Shown here piece after piece: positions 44,349 through 55,126 of a stretch of DNA of 64,000 nt. Source of the DNA: WS-2 sp036507005 (GTDB taxonomy: Bacteria; Eisenbacteria; RBG-16-71-46); NCBI GenBank assembly GCA_036507005.1, contig DASXQT010000014.1:1-64000 (forward strand), read 5' to 3'. How positions within the stretch are numbered: the stretch's first letter is position 1; each line of letters begins with the position of its first letter. The notes under the pieces were generated by a model, which saw only the letters and a list, made by a program, of their open reading frames with translations, searched no databases and was not told where the DNA came from. The translations under genes were made by a program, and so were the position numbers.

Positions 44349-45395
44349 TCACTCCCCGCTCGAAGCCTTCTCCGCCATGTAGTGCGAGTCCTTCTCGCCC
44401 GCGCGGATCGGCAGCTTGAGCATGTTGGCGCGCGGCGGGATCGGGCAGTTGTAGTGCTCCGAGAACGCGCACGCGGGATTGTAGGCGCGGTTGAAGTCGA
44501 GCACGTAGCGGCCGTCCTCGAGCGGCTCCACGTCCACGTAGCGTCCGAGCCCGTAGCTCTCCTTGCCGCTCGTCGCATCGCGGAAGAACACGCCCAGGTC
44601 CCGCTCGCCCACGCCGGGCTCGAGCAGGCGGGTGGCCTCGAGGCGGCACACCCCGTTCCCCACCAGGAACTCGAAGCGCCCGGCGCGCAGCGCGCGCCGC
44701 TGGTTGCCGCGGGTCGAGAGGATCACGACCGTGTCGGGCGAGGGATCGGGCGTGAGCTTGAGCATGTAGCGGTAGGCGAGGTTCACGGGGAAGTACTCGA
44801 GCCCCTTGTAGTCCTGGAAGCGCGGGCTCTGCGGATCGAACACGATGATCGCGGGGAAGCGCTGGTGGGAGAGTCGGAGCGTGAAGCGGCCGACCCCGAT
44901 GCTGCTCGGGGCGAGGGTGGCCTCGGTGCGCTCCGCGTCCCCGACGCGGAACGTCGCGCGGCCGTCGCCGGACTCGACGTGGAACGAGTCGCCCACCACG
45001 GTCACGCGCAGGTGGGCGCGCGCCACGCCCGGATCCTCGAGGCGCACGTCGCTCCCCTCGCCGCTCCCCACCGTCAGCGTGCTGCGCTCGCCGAAGTCGC
45101 GGCGGTCGACCGTGGCGAGGTAGGAGGTGGGAGCGCTCTTGAGCCACTCGCGAGTCTCGGCGCGGTCTTTCTCGATCGCGCGCGTGATCGAGTCCGCATC
45201 GGCCGCCGCGAGCCGCACCGGGCCCGCGGGGCCCGCGGCCGACGCTCGCTGCGCGGTCCTGGCGAACGCGGGTCGCGGGAGCGGCAGGAGCATGCCGGCG
45301 AGCAGGAGCGCCGAGAACGACACGGCCTGGCCCACCGCGCCCGCGCCGTGCGGGGGGGCGGCGTGGCGGAGGGCATCTGCGATGGCCGTTCGCAT
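44349..45395 (-). CDS. Exported DUF1684 protein
   Basis: 348 aa from ATG 45395; the frame further upstream has no ribosome site. A hydrophobic export signal (SFSALLLAGMLLPLPRPAFA) precedes the DUF1684 domain: EKDRAETREWLKS, FAIIVFDPQSP-like VFDPQSPRFQDYKGLEYFPV and the C-terminal signature YNPACAFSEHYNCPIPPRAN. The last motif, with paired Cys and His, is the most conserved part of the family and suggests a metal or redox site. Function is not known. Confidence 0.87.
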   Translation of the reverse strand: MRTAIADALRHAAPPHGAGAVGQAVSFSALLLAGMLLPLPRPAFARTAQRASAAGPAGPVRLAAADADSITRAIEKDRAETREWLKSAPTSYLATVDRRDFGERSTLTVGSGEGSDVRLEDPGVARAHLRVTVVGDSFHVESGDGRATFRVGDAERTEATLAPSSIGVGRFTLRLSHQRFPAIIVFDPQSPRFQDYKGLEYFPVNLAYRYMLKLTPDPSPDTVVILSTRGNQRRALRAGRFEFLVGNGVCRLEATRLLEPGVGERDLGVFFRDATSGKESYGLGRYVDVEPLEDGRYVLDFNRAYNPACAFSEHYNCPIPPRANMLKLPIRAGEKDSHYMAEKASSGE

Positions 45396-45561
45396 CGTGA
45401 GGGACCGTGCGGAGGGCGGCGCCGGGCGCCGCCCTCCGCTCCGCATCATACGCCGGCCCGACCGGTCGGCGCCAAACAGGCGTGTGGCGGAGCGCCGCCG
45501 CGCGGCGCGCGGTCGCCTGCTCCAGGACGCCCACCCGGGCGGTGACCAACCCGTTCCGCGG

Positions 45562-45590
45562 TTGATTTGCGCGACCGGCCTGCCGATAAT
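45562..45590 (+). promoter_or_regulatory. Promoter of murA
   Basis: TTGATT (45562-45567) and GATAAT (45585-45590) with a 17-bp spacer, ~145 bp before ATG 45737. Two more upstream in-frame ATGs (45656, 45674) lie in the leader. Confidence 0.6.
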
Positions 45591-45736
45591 CCGCTCGCGG
45601 CCGTGCTCGCTCCCCACGCCCGCGTCCGCTCAGGAAGACAGGCACCCGAACGCTCATGGACGAGGCGACCCGAATGAGCCACCGTTCCCCCACGCTCAAG
45701 CCCCACCCGATCCCCGAGACCACCGACCCGACGACC

Positions 45737-46990
<1,254 letters not shown>

Positions 46991-47009
46991 CGGGCGGGCG
47001 GCCGAGCCC

Positions 47010-47129
47010 GGGGGTGTCGTCTCGTGCCGCCCGCTCGGCTCCGCCATCCCTGGCTCCGCCTCGCTCCTCGCGACGCGCTTCGGCTCCTGCCTCTCGTGCG
47101 TCGCGAGAGCGTCACGAGACGACACCCCC
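47010..47129. repeat. Long nested inverted repeat between convergent murA and the M16 gene
   Basis: A perfect 17-bp arm at 47010-47026 (GGGGGTGTCGTCTCGTG) is repeated in inverse at 47113-47129, and pairing continues imperfectly on the outside (GGCGGCCG). Inside, CTCGCGACGC (47067-47076) pairs with GCGTCGCGAG (47098-47107). It could act as a bidirectional terminator or be a small interspersed palindromic element. Confidence 0.7.
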
Positions 47130-47145
47130 GCGCCCGGCCGCCTTG

Positions 47146-48471
47146 CTACTTCGTCTCCACCCGGATCAGCGTGAAGCGCGCCGGGTCGTAGAAGCGGCGG
47201 ATGAACTCGTTGATCTCCGCAAGCGGGAGCGCGGCCGCGCGCTCGACCAGCGCGTCGCGGTAGCCGGGCGGCAGGTCGCGGCTCCGGTCCCACAGCATGC
47301 GGTCCAGCACCTGCCCGGGCGACTGCACCGCGAACGCCCGCCGCCCCCGCAGGTAGCCCGCGGCGTCCGCGCGCTCCTCCTCGGTGATGCCGCCGTCGTG
47401 GAATGCGCGCAGCACGCCGCGCAGCTTGGATTCTGCCACCGCGGCGTTGGCGTTGCGGCTGTAGGTCCACGCCGCGTAGGCGCCCGGCGCGGGCTCGGCC
47501 TCGCGGATCGTGCCGGTCGCGTAGGTGTCGCCCTCGCCGTGGCGCAGCGCCTGGTAGAGGCGCGAGTAGAAGTGCCCGCCCAGCACGTGGTCCGCGACCA
47601 GGAACGCCGGGTAGTCGCGGTCGGTGAGCGCCGGCCCCTCGCGCGCGAGCGCCAGGTAGACCTGGGTGAGCCGCGCGAGCCGCACGCTCACCTCGCGCGG
47701 GCGCCGGTCCGCGGGCAGAAGCAAAGGCGGCGCGGGCGTGGCGCCCGAAGGGGGCGCGGGCGCCACCGCGGGCAGGAGCGCGCGCGCCGCGGCCTCGGCG
47801 CGTGCGCGGGTTACGTCGCCCGCGAGCCCGATCGCGCGCCCCGGGCAGCGCACCAGCGTGTCGCGCGCGAGCGTCAGCGCGCGCGGGTCCCCCGGCGCGT
47901 GCTCCGGCCTCTCGTACGGCGTGCGGCGCGGGTCGCGCGCCACGAACAGCAGGCGGCGCACGTGGGTGCGGAGCATGCTCTGCGGGTCCTTCTCCGCCGC
48001 CGACCACTCGAGGTCGCCTTCGAAGTTGCGCCGCGCGATCTCGCCGCGGTCGAGATCGCGGTTGGCGAGCACGTCGCGCGCGAGCGCGAGCGCGCTGTCG
48101 AGCGTCTCGCTCCGGCAGCCGAGCGAGAGCACGCTCATGCGCGCGTCGGTGGTGAGCGCGATCTCGACTCCGAGGCGGTCGGCGCGCGCGCGCAGCGCCC
48201 CGCCGGGATCCTGCATCGAGAGCGCGAACGCCTGGTCGAGCCGCCGCACGCGCGCGGCCCACGGCGACCACAGCCCGATCGGGAACATGAGCCGCACCTC
48301 GACCAGGGGCGCGCGGTGGTCCTCGATCAGGACCGCCGTGGTGCCGCGATCCACGCTCCAGGTCTCCGCACGCTTCGGCGAGAGGCGCGCGCGCGCCGGC
48401 CCGGCCCCGAGCGCCAGCCCCGCCGCCGCGAGCCCCGCGAGCGCGAGGCCCGCCACGCGCTGCGCGATCAT
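47146..48471 (-). CDS. M16 peptidase family, non-catalytic subunit
   Basis: 441 aa from ATG 48471, overlapping the stop of the catalytic partner gene. An export signal (RVAGLALAGLAAAGLALGAG) is followed by the M16 fold (TTAVLIEDHRAPLVEVRLMFPIG, GHFYSRLYQALRHGEGDTYATG). The zinc-binding HxxEH is missing at the expected place (RVRRLDQAFALSMQDPGG), while the C-terminal RxxxGxxYxxx region remains. So it is the substrate-binding, inactive half of an M16B heterodimer, as in known PqqF/MPP-like pairs. Confidence 0.88.
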   Translation of the reverse strand: MIAQRVAGLALAGLAAAGLALGAGPARARLSPKRAETWSVDRGTTAVLIEDHRAPLVEVRLMFPIGLWSPWAARVRRLDQAFALSMQDPGGALRARADRLGVEIALTTDARMSVLSLGCRSETLDSALALARDVLANRDLDRGEIARRNFEGDLEWSAAEKDPQSMLRTHVRRLLFVARDPRRTPYERPEHAPGDPRALTLARDTLVRCPGRAIGLAGDVTRARAEAAARALLPAVAPAPPSGATPAPPLLLPADRRPREVSVRLARLTQVYLALAREGPALTDRDYPAFLVADHVLGGHFYSRLYQALRHGEGDTYATGTIREAEPAPGAYAAWTYSRNANAAVAESKLRGVLRAFHDGGITEEERADAAGYLRGRRAFAVQSPGQVLDRMLWDRSRDLPPGYRDALVERAAALPLAEINEFIRRFYDPARFTLIRVETK

Positions 48472-49859
48472 CGCATCACCAGCGGCGCGAGCCAGCCGAA
48501 GAGCCGGATCAGGACCGGCACCTTCTCGGGCTGGACGTAGACCCGGACCGGGCGCGCGCCCGCCACGTAGCGTTGGAACACCCGCGCCACGTCCGCCTTC
48601 GAGACCGCGGCGACGCGCTCGGCGCGGGTGAAGGCCAGCGCCGCGTCGCCGCGCCACCAGCCGTCGTGCGCGAGCGCGTCGGCCATGTCCGCCGCGCGGT
48701 AGCGCATGCCGTCGATGCCGCGCAGGATCTTGCGCTTCGCACCTTCGAGCCGCTCGGCCGTCAGCCACTCCGCGCGCTCCAGACGGCGCATCGACTCGTC
48801 CATCACCGCGAACTGACCCTCCTCGCGTCGGTAGGGGAGCACCGCGGAGTAGAAGACGAGCACGCCGCCGCGGCGCAGCATCAGGACCTGGCTGCCGGCC
48901 TCGAGCGCCTGGTGGCGGCGCCGCACCAGGTCCTCGCGGAACGGGTCCACCTCGGCGCCCGTGAGGATCTCCTCCATCACGCCGAGCGCCGCGTCGTCCT
49001 CCGAGTCCTGCGGCGGCAGCGGGTAGACCAGCGCCGCGATCTCGGCGGGCGGAAGGTCCTCGTGCAGCCGGATGCGCTCCGGGAACGCGAGGCTCGCGAG
49101 CGCCGGCACCTCGGGTGGCCTCTCGCCGCGCGCGGGGAGCGGGCCGAAGTGCCGCTCGACCTCGGCGAGCGTGGCCGGGCCGTCCACCGGCCCGACGATC
49201 ACGAGGTGCGCGTTCTTCGGCCCGTAGTAGCGGGCGTAGAACGCGCGGGCCTGCTCGAGCGTGGCGGCCGCGATGTCCTCCTTGGTGCCGAGCGGCGTCA
49301 CCGCGTACGGATGGTCGCCGCACAGCGCCTTGAGCGCGGCCTCGAGCAGCCGGCTCATGGGGTCGTTCTCGATCGTGGCCCGCAGCTCCTCGGTCACGAT
49401 GCGCTTCTCGTTGTCGAGCGCCTTCGCGTCGAGTCGCAGGTTCACCATGCGGTCGGCCTCCATCGCCAGCACCGGCAGGAACCCTTCCGGCGGGATGTCC
49501 GACTCGTACGTGGTCTCGTCCCACGAGGTGTGGGCGTTCTCGGCCCCGCCGAAGCGATGGTGGTGCGCCTCCCACGCGCCCTTGGGGTGGGTGGCGGTGC
49601 CGCTGAACATCAGGTGCTCGAAGAGGTGGGCGAAGCCGCGGGTGCTCGGGCTCTCGTTCGCGGCGCCCACGTGGTACCAGACGCGCGTCGCGACGATCGG
49701 GAGCGAAGTGTCGGCGACGATCGTCACCTCGAGCCCGTTCGCGAGCGTGCGATCGACGAACTCGGGCGGGGCGGCCGGCCGGCTCGCGGCCGCGGCCGGG
49801 GCCGCCGGCGAAACGATCGCGGCCAGGGCGAAGAGGCAGCGTGCGAGACGCCGCATCAC
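48468..49859 (-). CDS. M16 peptidase, catalytic subunit
   Basis: 463 aa. Signal peptide (CLFALAAIVSPAAPAAAA) and an inverzincin motif HLFEH (residues 78-82) in RGFAHLFEHLMFSGT, with a downstream Glu in TSWDETTYESDIP and RIVTEELRATIENDP. It is an exported zinc peptidase degrading peptides in the periplasm. It is first in a two-gene operon with the inactive subunit (ATGA overlap). Confidence 0.92.
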   Translation of the reverse strand: MMRRLARCLFALAAIVSPAAPAAAASRPAAPPEFVDRTLANGLEVTIVADTSLPIVATRVWYHVGAANESPSTRGFAHLFEHLMFSGTATHPKGAWEAHHHRFGGAENAHTSWDETTYESDIPPEGFLPVLAMEADRMVNLRLDAKALDNEKRIVTEELRATIENDPMSRLLEAALKALCGDHPYAVTPLGTKEDIAAATLEQARAFYARYYGPKNAHLVIVGPVDGPATLAEVERHFGPLPARGERPPEVPALASLAFPERIRLHEDLPPAEIAALVYPLPPQDSEDDAALGVMEEILTGAEVDPFREDLVRRRHQALEAGSQVLMLRRGGVLVFYSAVLPYRREEGQFAVMDESMRRLERAEWLTAERLEGAKRKILRGIDGMRYRAADMADALAHDGWWRGDAALAFTRAERVAAVSKADVARVFQRYVAGARPVRVYVQPEKVPVLIRLFGWLAPLVMR

Positions 49860-49922
49860 CCTGGCCGCGCGGGGAAGGCGACCGGAGCCCCTCTCAAGGA
49901 TGGAACAGGGCTCCGGCGGCGA

Positions 49923-50717
49923 TCAGCGGTAGATGAGTTTGAGCTGTCCCCAGGTCGAGAGCCGGGTCGGAACAGGAAGATCGGGGACGCCGTGGGAAGA
50001 GCACAGCGAGCCGGTGAAGTTCGATCCGCCTCCGCCCGTCGCCCCACCAACGGCGAACGAAGTGTAGTTCTCCGGGCTCCCCGCGTGATGGGAGTTGGTG
50101 TACGGCGGGTACTGATTCGAGTCGCTGGCTTTGACACCGAGCGCATTGTAGTTGTTCGTGAAGCTGGTGTAGACCGCCGCCGACCAGGTCCAGTCGACCG
50201 TCACACCCGGCTTGTCCGCGAAGAAGCTCACCGTCCAGGCGACCGGGTGGATGCTCCCGGGAAGGCCGTCCGGGCAGGGCACCTCGAAGGCAAGACCGGC
50301 ATAGAACTGATTCCCGGAGGCCGTGGCCGGGACCACCGTAGCCCAGGTGTTCGCCCCGGTGAAGGTGGTGGTGGCGGTGGTCGCCAGCGGGTCCCACGTG
50401 GTCGCGCCGTCGGGCACGTTGAGGTCGTAGTTCACGCTGTTCGCGGTGAACTGGATGTGCTGGTTGAGCGCGTAGACCGTCACCGGGACGAGTCCCGGCG
50501 TCTTCAGCTTGCCGACGGCGCTGAACCAGATGGTGCGCCCGCAGGGGATCGCCGTGCCATTGAAGTTGCAATCCGTCTCGGTTTCGCCCGGGACCGTCAT
50601 GATCGTCGACGTGCCGATGAAGAAATCCGGCGAGAATTCGTCGGCGCTGGCGCTTCGGTTCGCAACGATCACAGCGGTGGACAAAGTCATGGCGAGGACG
50701 AGCAGCCGTTTCGTCAT
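49923..50717 (-). CDS. Secreted protein of unknown function
   Basis: 264 aa with a signal peptide (LLVLAMTLSTAVIVANRSASA). The mature protein is beta-rich, poor in Lys, and has Cys in TETDCNFNGTAIPCGRT (two Cys, possibly a disulfide) and FEVPCPDGLPG. It contains Thr/Asn-rich strands (TATTTFTGANTWATVV) but no recognised domain and no sorting tail. A TATAAT promoter lies upstream. GC and codon use are slightly lower than neighbours, which fits a lineage-specific exported protein. Confidence 0.7.
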   Translation of the reverse strand: MTKRLLVLAMTLSTAVIVANRSASADEFSPDFFIGTSTIMTVPGETETDCNFNGTAIPCGRTIWFSAVGKLKTPGLVPVTVYALNQHIQFTANSVNYDLNVPDGATTWDPLATTATTTFTGANTWATVVPATASGNQFYAGLAFEVPCPDGLPGSIHPVAWTVSFFADKPGVTVDWTWSAAVYTSFTNNYNALGVKASDSNQYPPYTNSHHAGSPENYTSFAVGGATGGGGSNFTGSLCSSHGVPDLPVPTRLSTWGQLKLIYR

Positions 50718-50802
50718 AGGCCGGCCTTCCGGTGTGTTGTGTAGGACCGAGTTGTGCGCTTCGGGGGAGGCGCGGCTTCCTTAGGGGGGGGAAGACGCAC
50801 CC

Positions 50803-50831
50803 ATTATAGGGTACTCGGCCGGACCTGTATA
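50803..50831 (-). promoter_or_regulatory. Promoter of the secreted-protein gene 49923-50717
   Basis: On the minus strand a perfect TATAAT (50808-50803) with TATACA (50831-50826) 17 bp upstream. It is the only exact TATAAT -10 in the chromosomal part of the window. Confidence 0.6.
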
Positions 50832-50920
50832 GAGGGTGGAAGGCGTTTCGAGCCGCCTTCCGCCGCCAAACGGGGCGCCGGGCGCCCGAATCGGGCGCCC
50901 GGCGCGCGATCACCCCGCTT

Positions 50921-52711
50921 TCAGCGGCTCAGTACCGTGACCCGCCGGTAGAGGATGCGGCCGAAGGCCTCGAGCCGGGCGAAATAGAGCCCGGGCCGGA
51001 GCACGCGGCCGGCCTCGTCCCGCACCGACCAATCCACCGCCAGCGGGCCAGGCCCGGCCCGCCCCGCGAGCGGCGTGGCGACGCGCCGGCCCTGGAGGTC
51101 GAACACGTCGAGCCGCACGTCGCCCGCCCGGGGCATGGCGAAGTCGAACCGGGTCGTCCCGAGCGCCGGGTTGGGCGAAACCGCGAGCGCCAGGCCCGCC
51201 GCGGCCGCCTCAGGCGCCGCCTCGGGCGCCCCCGCCGCCGCGCCGCTCCGCTCCGCGACCAGCGCCGGCGCCGTGCCCGCCGTGTAGTCGTACTCGAACG
51301 CCATCAGGTCGCCGCGCGAGGTGTAGCTCCCCTGCGAGCGGTTGTTGCCCTTGACGCGCAGCCGCACCTCGCGGGAAGCCGAGACGTAGTTGCCCGGCGA
51401 AGTCGTGCTCCAGGTGCGGGTCACGTCGGTCGTCCCCACGCTCTGGCTATCGATCTGGTCCCAGGCGCTCGTGCCCCAGTTCCACAGGTAGAGCGTCTGG
51501 GTGCGCGTCACCGTGAAGCTCCCTTCGTACGTGAGCGCCAGGTTGAGCGGCGGGTGCTGGAGCAGCGCCGAGCCGTACCAGTCGGTGTAGTACTTGCCGC
51601 TCGAGACCCCGGCCGAGATCGAGATCCGCGAGTCGTCCGAGACCGAAAGCCGCGTGTAGTCGCCGGCGCTGATGCTGCCCTTCAGGACCGTGACCGAGGA
51701 CGGGAACTCGGTGGTGTGGATCGGCGGCTGCCCGCCGTCGTTGAAGTAGGTGTCGGTGAATCCCGATCCGCTCACCGTGTAGGCCGCGCCCGGACCGGGA
51801 TCGGCCTGGACCACGATCGTGCCGCCCACCTTGTCCCAGCTGGGATCGGGCGCCACGCCCGCGCCGGTCTCGTTCCAGTAGGTGTGGACGCCGTGGGCGT
51901 GGAGCCGCCCCAGCGCCCCGGCGGTGGGGTGGCCGTAGGTGTTGCCGTCCCCGACCTGGATGATCGCCGCCTCGGGGGTGACCGCGTTCAGCCAGTTGTC
52001 GTTGGACGAGTAGGTCGAGCCATGATGGTGGACCTTGTAGACCTCGACGTCGCCCACCTCGGGCCCGACCGTGGTCTCGACGTCGTTGCCCTGCGTGGTG
52101 CTGCCGGTCAGGTCGCCGCCGATCACCTCGTTGAAGCTGCCGTAGGTGACGAGCATCACCACGCTCTTCGCGTTCTCGTCGCTGCCGGTGGGCGAGTAGA
52201 CCCCGGCACCGTTGAGGTCGACACACTTGATGACGACGGGATTGGCGGAGCCCGCATCCAGCGTGATGGTCTGGCCCTTGGCGATGGTCTGGCGCTTCGC
52301 GCCCAGGGTGTTCACGTAGTTGGTGTAGGAGGCGCTCGAGTACGAAGAGCCACGGTCGTAGCCCGCGATCGCGATCGTCACCCCCGCGGCCGCGAGGTCG
52401 TCGATGCAGCCCAGGTGGTCGGCGTGGTAGTGGGAGAGGAAGTGGTAGTCCACCGACGTGATGCCAAGGCCCTGGCAGTAGGAGATGATCCCGGTGCAGT
52501 TGGTGTAGGTGCCGTCGTCGAAGAAGGCCCTCTGGCCCTGGGGCGAGATCAGCAGCATGCCGTCGCCCTGACCGATGTCGACGTGATGGATCTGGAGCTT
52601 GCCGTTGGCCTGGGCGAGCGCCAGGCCGGGAGCGAGAAGGCTGGCGAGCGCGGCCGCGAGAGCGAACCGGAGGAACGGGGAGACGCGACCGGGATGGGGG
52701 TTCCGCAGCAT
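50921..52711 (-). CDS. Secreted metallo-beta-lactamase-fold hydrolase with FlgD-like C-terminal domain
   Basis: 596 aa from ATG 52711. A signal peptide (FALAAALASLLAPGLALAQA) precedes a ComEC/Rec2-type metallo-beta-lactamase domain: HHVDIGQGDGMLLISPQG, the metal motif FLSHYHADHLGCID, VIGGDLTG and YKVHHHGSTYSS. It should be a phosphodiesterase or nuclease acting outside the cell. A beta domain (~380-490) and the C-terminal sorting-like domain (SPNPALGTTRFDFAMP, DVFDLQGRRVATPL, GLYFARLEAFG) follow. Extracellular DNA degradation or uptake is possible, but ComEC membrane helices are missing. Confidence 0.88.
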   Translation of the reverse strand: MLRNPHPGRVSPFLRFALAAALASLLAPGLALAQANGKLQIHHVDIGQGDGMLLISPQGQRAFFDDGTYTNCTGIISYCQGLGITSVDYHFLSHYHADHLGCIDDLAAAGVTIAIAGYDRGSSYSSASYTNYVNTLGAKRQTIAKGQTITLDAGSANPVVIKCVDLNGAGVYSPTGSDENAKSVVMLVTYGSFNEVIGGDLTGSTTQGNDVETTVGPEVGDVEVYKVHHHGSTYSSNDNWLNAVTPEAAIIQVGDGNTYGHPTAGALGRLHAHGVHTYWNETGAGVAPDPSWDKVGGTIVVQADPGPGAAYTVSGSGFTDTYFNDGGQPPIHTTEFPSSVTVLKGSISAGDYTRLSVSDDSRISISAGVSSGKYYTDWYGSALLQHPPLNLALTYEGSFTVTRTQTLYLWNWGTSAWDQIDSQSVGTTDVTRTWSTTSPGNYVSASREVRLRVKGNNRSQGSYTSRGDLMAFEYDYTAGTAPALVAERSGAAAGAPEAAPEAAAAGLALAVSPNPALGTTRFDFAMPRAGDVRLDVFDLQGRRVATPLAGRAGPGPLAVDWSVRDEAGRVLRPGLYFARLEAFGRILYRRVTVLSR

Positions 52712-53075
52712 CGGGGGGCACCTCGTATGTGAGGTTCGGCCTGCCTGCCCTCGCCGACCGCGGGTTGGCACCCACCCTGCATCCGTGCCGCGCGCGGCCG
52801 CTCGGGCGAGCCGGCCCTGCGATGGCGAGTGCCGCGGCCTGCGGCCCACGCCGCTGCTGAAAAGGAAGCCGGCAGCGAGTGTAACGCGGGCGCCGCGGGA
52901 GTGCAGCAGAAAAACGCGGCGCGCGGGCGCGCGGCCGCCGGCGCGCGGCCGCCGGGGCGTGGCGGCGGGCGCCGGGCGGGGCCGCGGGTGCCGAGGCGGT
53001 TGCGCCGCGTGGAGCGGCGGCGGGGCATCGCGCCGCGCCGCCCGAATCGCTCGCGCGCGCTACAATGCGCGCGCC
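52712..53075. other. GC-rich gene-free stretch before selB
   Basis: No gene or tRNA-Sec seen. It contains a short direct repeat GCGCGCGGCCGCCG (twice near 52935-52965) and a TACAAT hexamer at 53061-53066, 10 bp before the selB ATG. The -35 region has no good match. Confidence 0.35.
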
Positions 53076-55025
53076 ATGCCTTCCCAGGCTCCTGCCGCCG
53101 CCCGCCTCGCCGTGGTTGGCACCGCCGGCCACATCGACCACGGCAAGACCGCGCTGGTCCGCGCCCTTACCGGCGTCGACACCGACCGCCTGCCCGAGGA
53201 GAAGAAGCGCGGCATCTCGATCGACCTCGGCTTCGCCCCGCTCGTCACGCCCGCCGGCGTCCACGTCGGCATCGTGGACGTGCCCGGGCACGAGCGCTTC
53301 GTCAAGAACATGCTCGCGGGCGTGGGCGGCATCGACCTCGTGCTGCTCGTGATCGCGGCCGACGAGGGCGTGATGCCGCAGACCCGCGAGCACCTCGCGA
53401 TCGTCCGGCTGCTCGGCATCCCGCGCGGCATCGTGGTGCTCACCAAGCGCGACCTGGTCGAGCCCGCGTGGGCCGAGATGGTGGCGCGCGACGCGCGTGC
53501 GCTGCTCGCCGGCACCGCCCTGGCCGATGCGCCGATCGTCGAGTTCTCCGCCACCACCGGCGCGGGCAAGGGCGAGCTGCTCGCGGCGCTCGACCGCCAG
53601 CTCGAGGCGCTCTCGAACCGCCCGCTCGAGGAGCCCGCGCGGCTCCCCGTGGACCGCGTGTTCACCGTCGAGGGCTTCGGCACCGTGGTCACGGGCACGC
53701 TGTGGCGCGGCCGGGTGCGGAGCGGCGACACGCTCGAGCTTGCCCCCGGCGCCCGCGCCGCGCGGGTGCGGCGCGTGCAGGTGCACGGCGTTACCGTCGA
53801 GGAGGCGCGCGCCGGCCAGCGCACAGCGCTCGCGCTCCACGGCATCGAGCGCGAGCAGATCGAGCGCGGCCACTGGCTCGTGGCGCCCGGCTCGCTGCGC
53901 GAGTCGAGCGTGCTCGACGTGCGCTTCGAGTTGCTGCCCGACTACCCGCGCGAGTGGCCCGCCAACGCCCGGGTGCGCTTCCACCTCGGCGCGAGCGAGA
54001 TCATCGGGCGCCTGGTCCTGCTCGAGGGCGGGTCCTTGAAGCCCGGCGCGAGCGCCCTCGCCCAGTTGCGGCTCGAGCGCCCCGCCATCGCCGCGCGCGG
54101 CGACCGGTTCGTGGTGCGCTCGTATTCACCCTCGCGCACCGTGGGCGGCGGGAGCGTGATCGAGCCCGTCGCCGCGAAGCGCCGCCGACACGCCGCCGGG
54201 CTCGAGCAGCTCACTGTGCACGAGAGCGGCTCGCTCGAGGCGCGGCTGCTCCAGCGGCTCGCGGGCGAGCGCGCGCCGGTCGCGGGCGCCGCGCTCGCGC
54301 AGGCGCTGGGCGCCAGCGAGGCGGACGTGAGTGGCGCGCTCGAAGCACTGCGCGAAGGCGGCGAGGTGGTGTCGCCCGCTGCGGGCCGCTGGCTCGCCCC
54401 CGCGCGCTGGAGCGAGGCGCGCGATACGATCGCGCGCGAGGTGGGCGAGTTCGCGGCGAAGCACCCCGCGCGCTACGGGGTTCCGAAGGGGGACCTGAAG
54501 AGCGGGCTCAAGAGCGCTCTGGACGCCGCGCTGTTCGACGCCGCGTTCGAGTGGCTGCTCGCCGAGCGCGCGCTCGAGCAGCGCGGCGAGCGCGTGCGGC
54601 CCGCGGGCGAGCCGTGGGCGCCGCCCGCGGAGACGCTGAGCGCGCTCGAGAAGCTCGAGGCCGAGCTGGAGGGCGCGGGGCTCGCGGTTGCCGAGGCCCC
54701 AGCGTGGCGCGCCAAGCTGGGCGCCGCGGCCGCCGAGGTCGAGGCGCTGGGATCGTTCCTGAGCCGGCTCGTGCGCGTGAGCCAGGACTACACCTACACC
54801 GCGCGCCAGCTCGAGGGCCTGCGCGCCCGGCTCGCCGCCCACTTCGCGCGCCGGCCGGTGATGACCGTCGCCGAGTTCAAGGACCTCGCCGGCGTCTCGC
54901 GGAAGTGGGCCGTGCCCCTGCTGGAGCACTGCGACCGCGTCGGCTGGACCGTGCGCGCAGGGGACGAGAGGAAGGCGGGGGGGAGGCTTGCGGCGGTGCT
55001 GCCCACCGGGGGTGCCCCGATGTGA
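53076..55025 (+). CDS. selB: Selenocysteine-specific elongation factor SelB
   Basis: 649 aa from ATG 53076. Carries selenocysteyl-tRNA(Sec) and binds the SECIS hairpin to decode UGA. G1 GTAGHIDHGKTALV (15-28), the SelB-typical DTDRLPEEKKRGISIDLGFA switch, G3 DVPGHERFVKN and G4 LTKRDLVEP; then EF-Tu-like domains 2 and 3 (VFTVEGFGTVVTGTLWRGRV), and C-terminal winged helices ending VMTVAEFKDLAGVSRKWAVP, the mRNA-binding part. selA, selD and tRNA-Sec are not in the window. It supports the TGA of 17808-18593 being a Sec codon. Confidence 0.95.
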   Translation: MPSQAPAAARLAVVGTAGHIDHGKTALVRALTGVDTDRLPEEKKRGISIDLGFAPLVTPAGVHVGIVDVPGHERFVKNMLAGVGGIDLVLLVIAADEGVMPQTREHLAIVRLLGIPRGIVVLTKRDLVEPAWAEMVARDARALLAGTALADAPIVEFSATTGAGKGELLAALDRQLEALSNRPLEEPARLPVDRVFTVEGFGTVVTGTLWRGRVRSGDTLELAPGARAARVRRVQVHGVTVEEARAGQRTALALHGIEREQIERGHWLVAPGSLRESSVLDVRFELLPDYPREWPANARVRFHLGASEIIGRLVLLEGGSLKPGASALAQLRLERPAIAARGDRFVVRSYSPSRTVGGGSVIEPVAAKRRRHAAGLEQLTVHESGSLEARLLQRLAGERAPVAGAALAQALGASEADVSGALEALREGGEVVSPAAGRWLAPARWSEARDTIAREVGEFAAKHPARYGVPKGDLKSGLKSALDAALFDAAFEWLLAERALEQRGERVRPAGEPWAPPAETLSALEKLEAELEGAGLAVAEAPAWRAKLGAAAAEVEALGSFLSRLVRVSQDYTYTARQLEGLRARLAAHFARRPVMTVAEFKDLAGVSRKWAVPLLEHCDRVGWTVRAGDERKAGGRLAAVLPTGGAPM

Positions 55026-55126
55026 GCCACCGCCAGGGCCGCAGCGATCGAGCAGTCGAGTGGGCCGTGAGCCCTGCGCGAACCCGAACCGAAATGATAG
55101 AATCGATCGCAACCAGGAGGGCCGCC

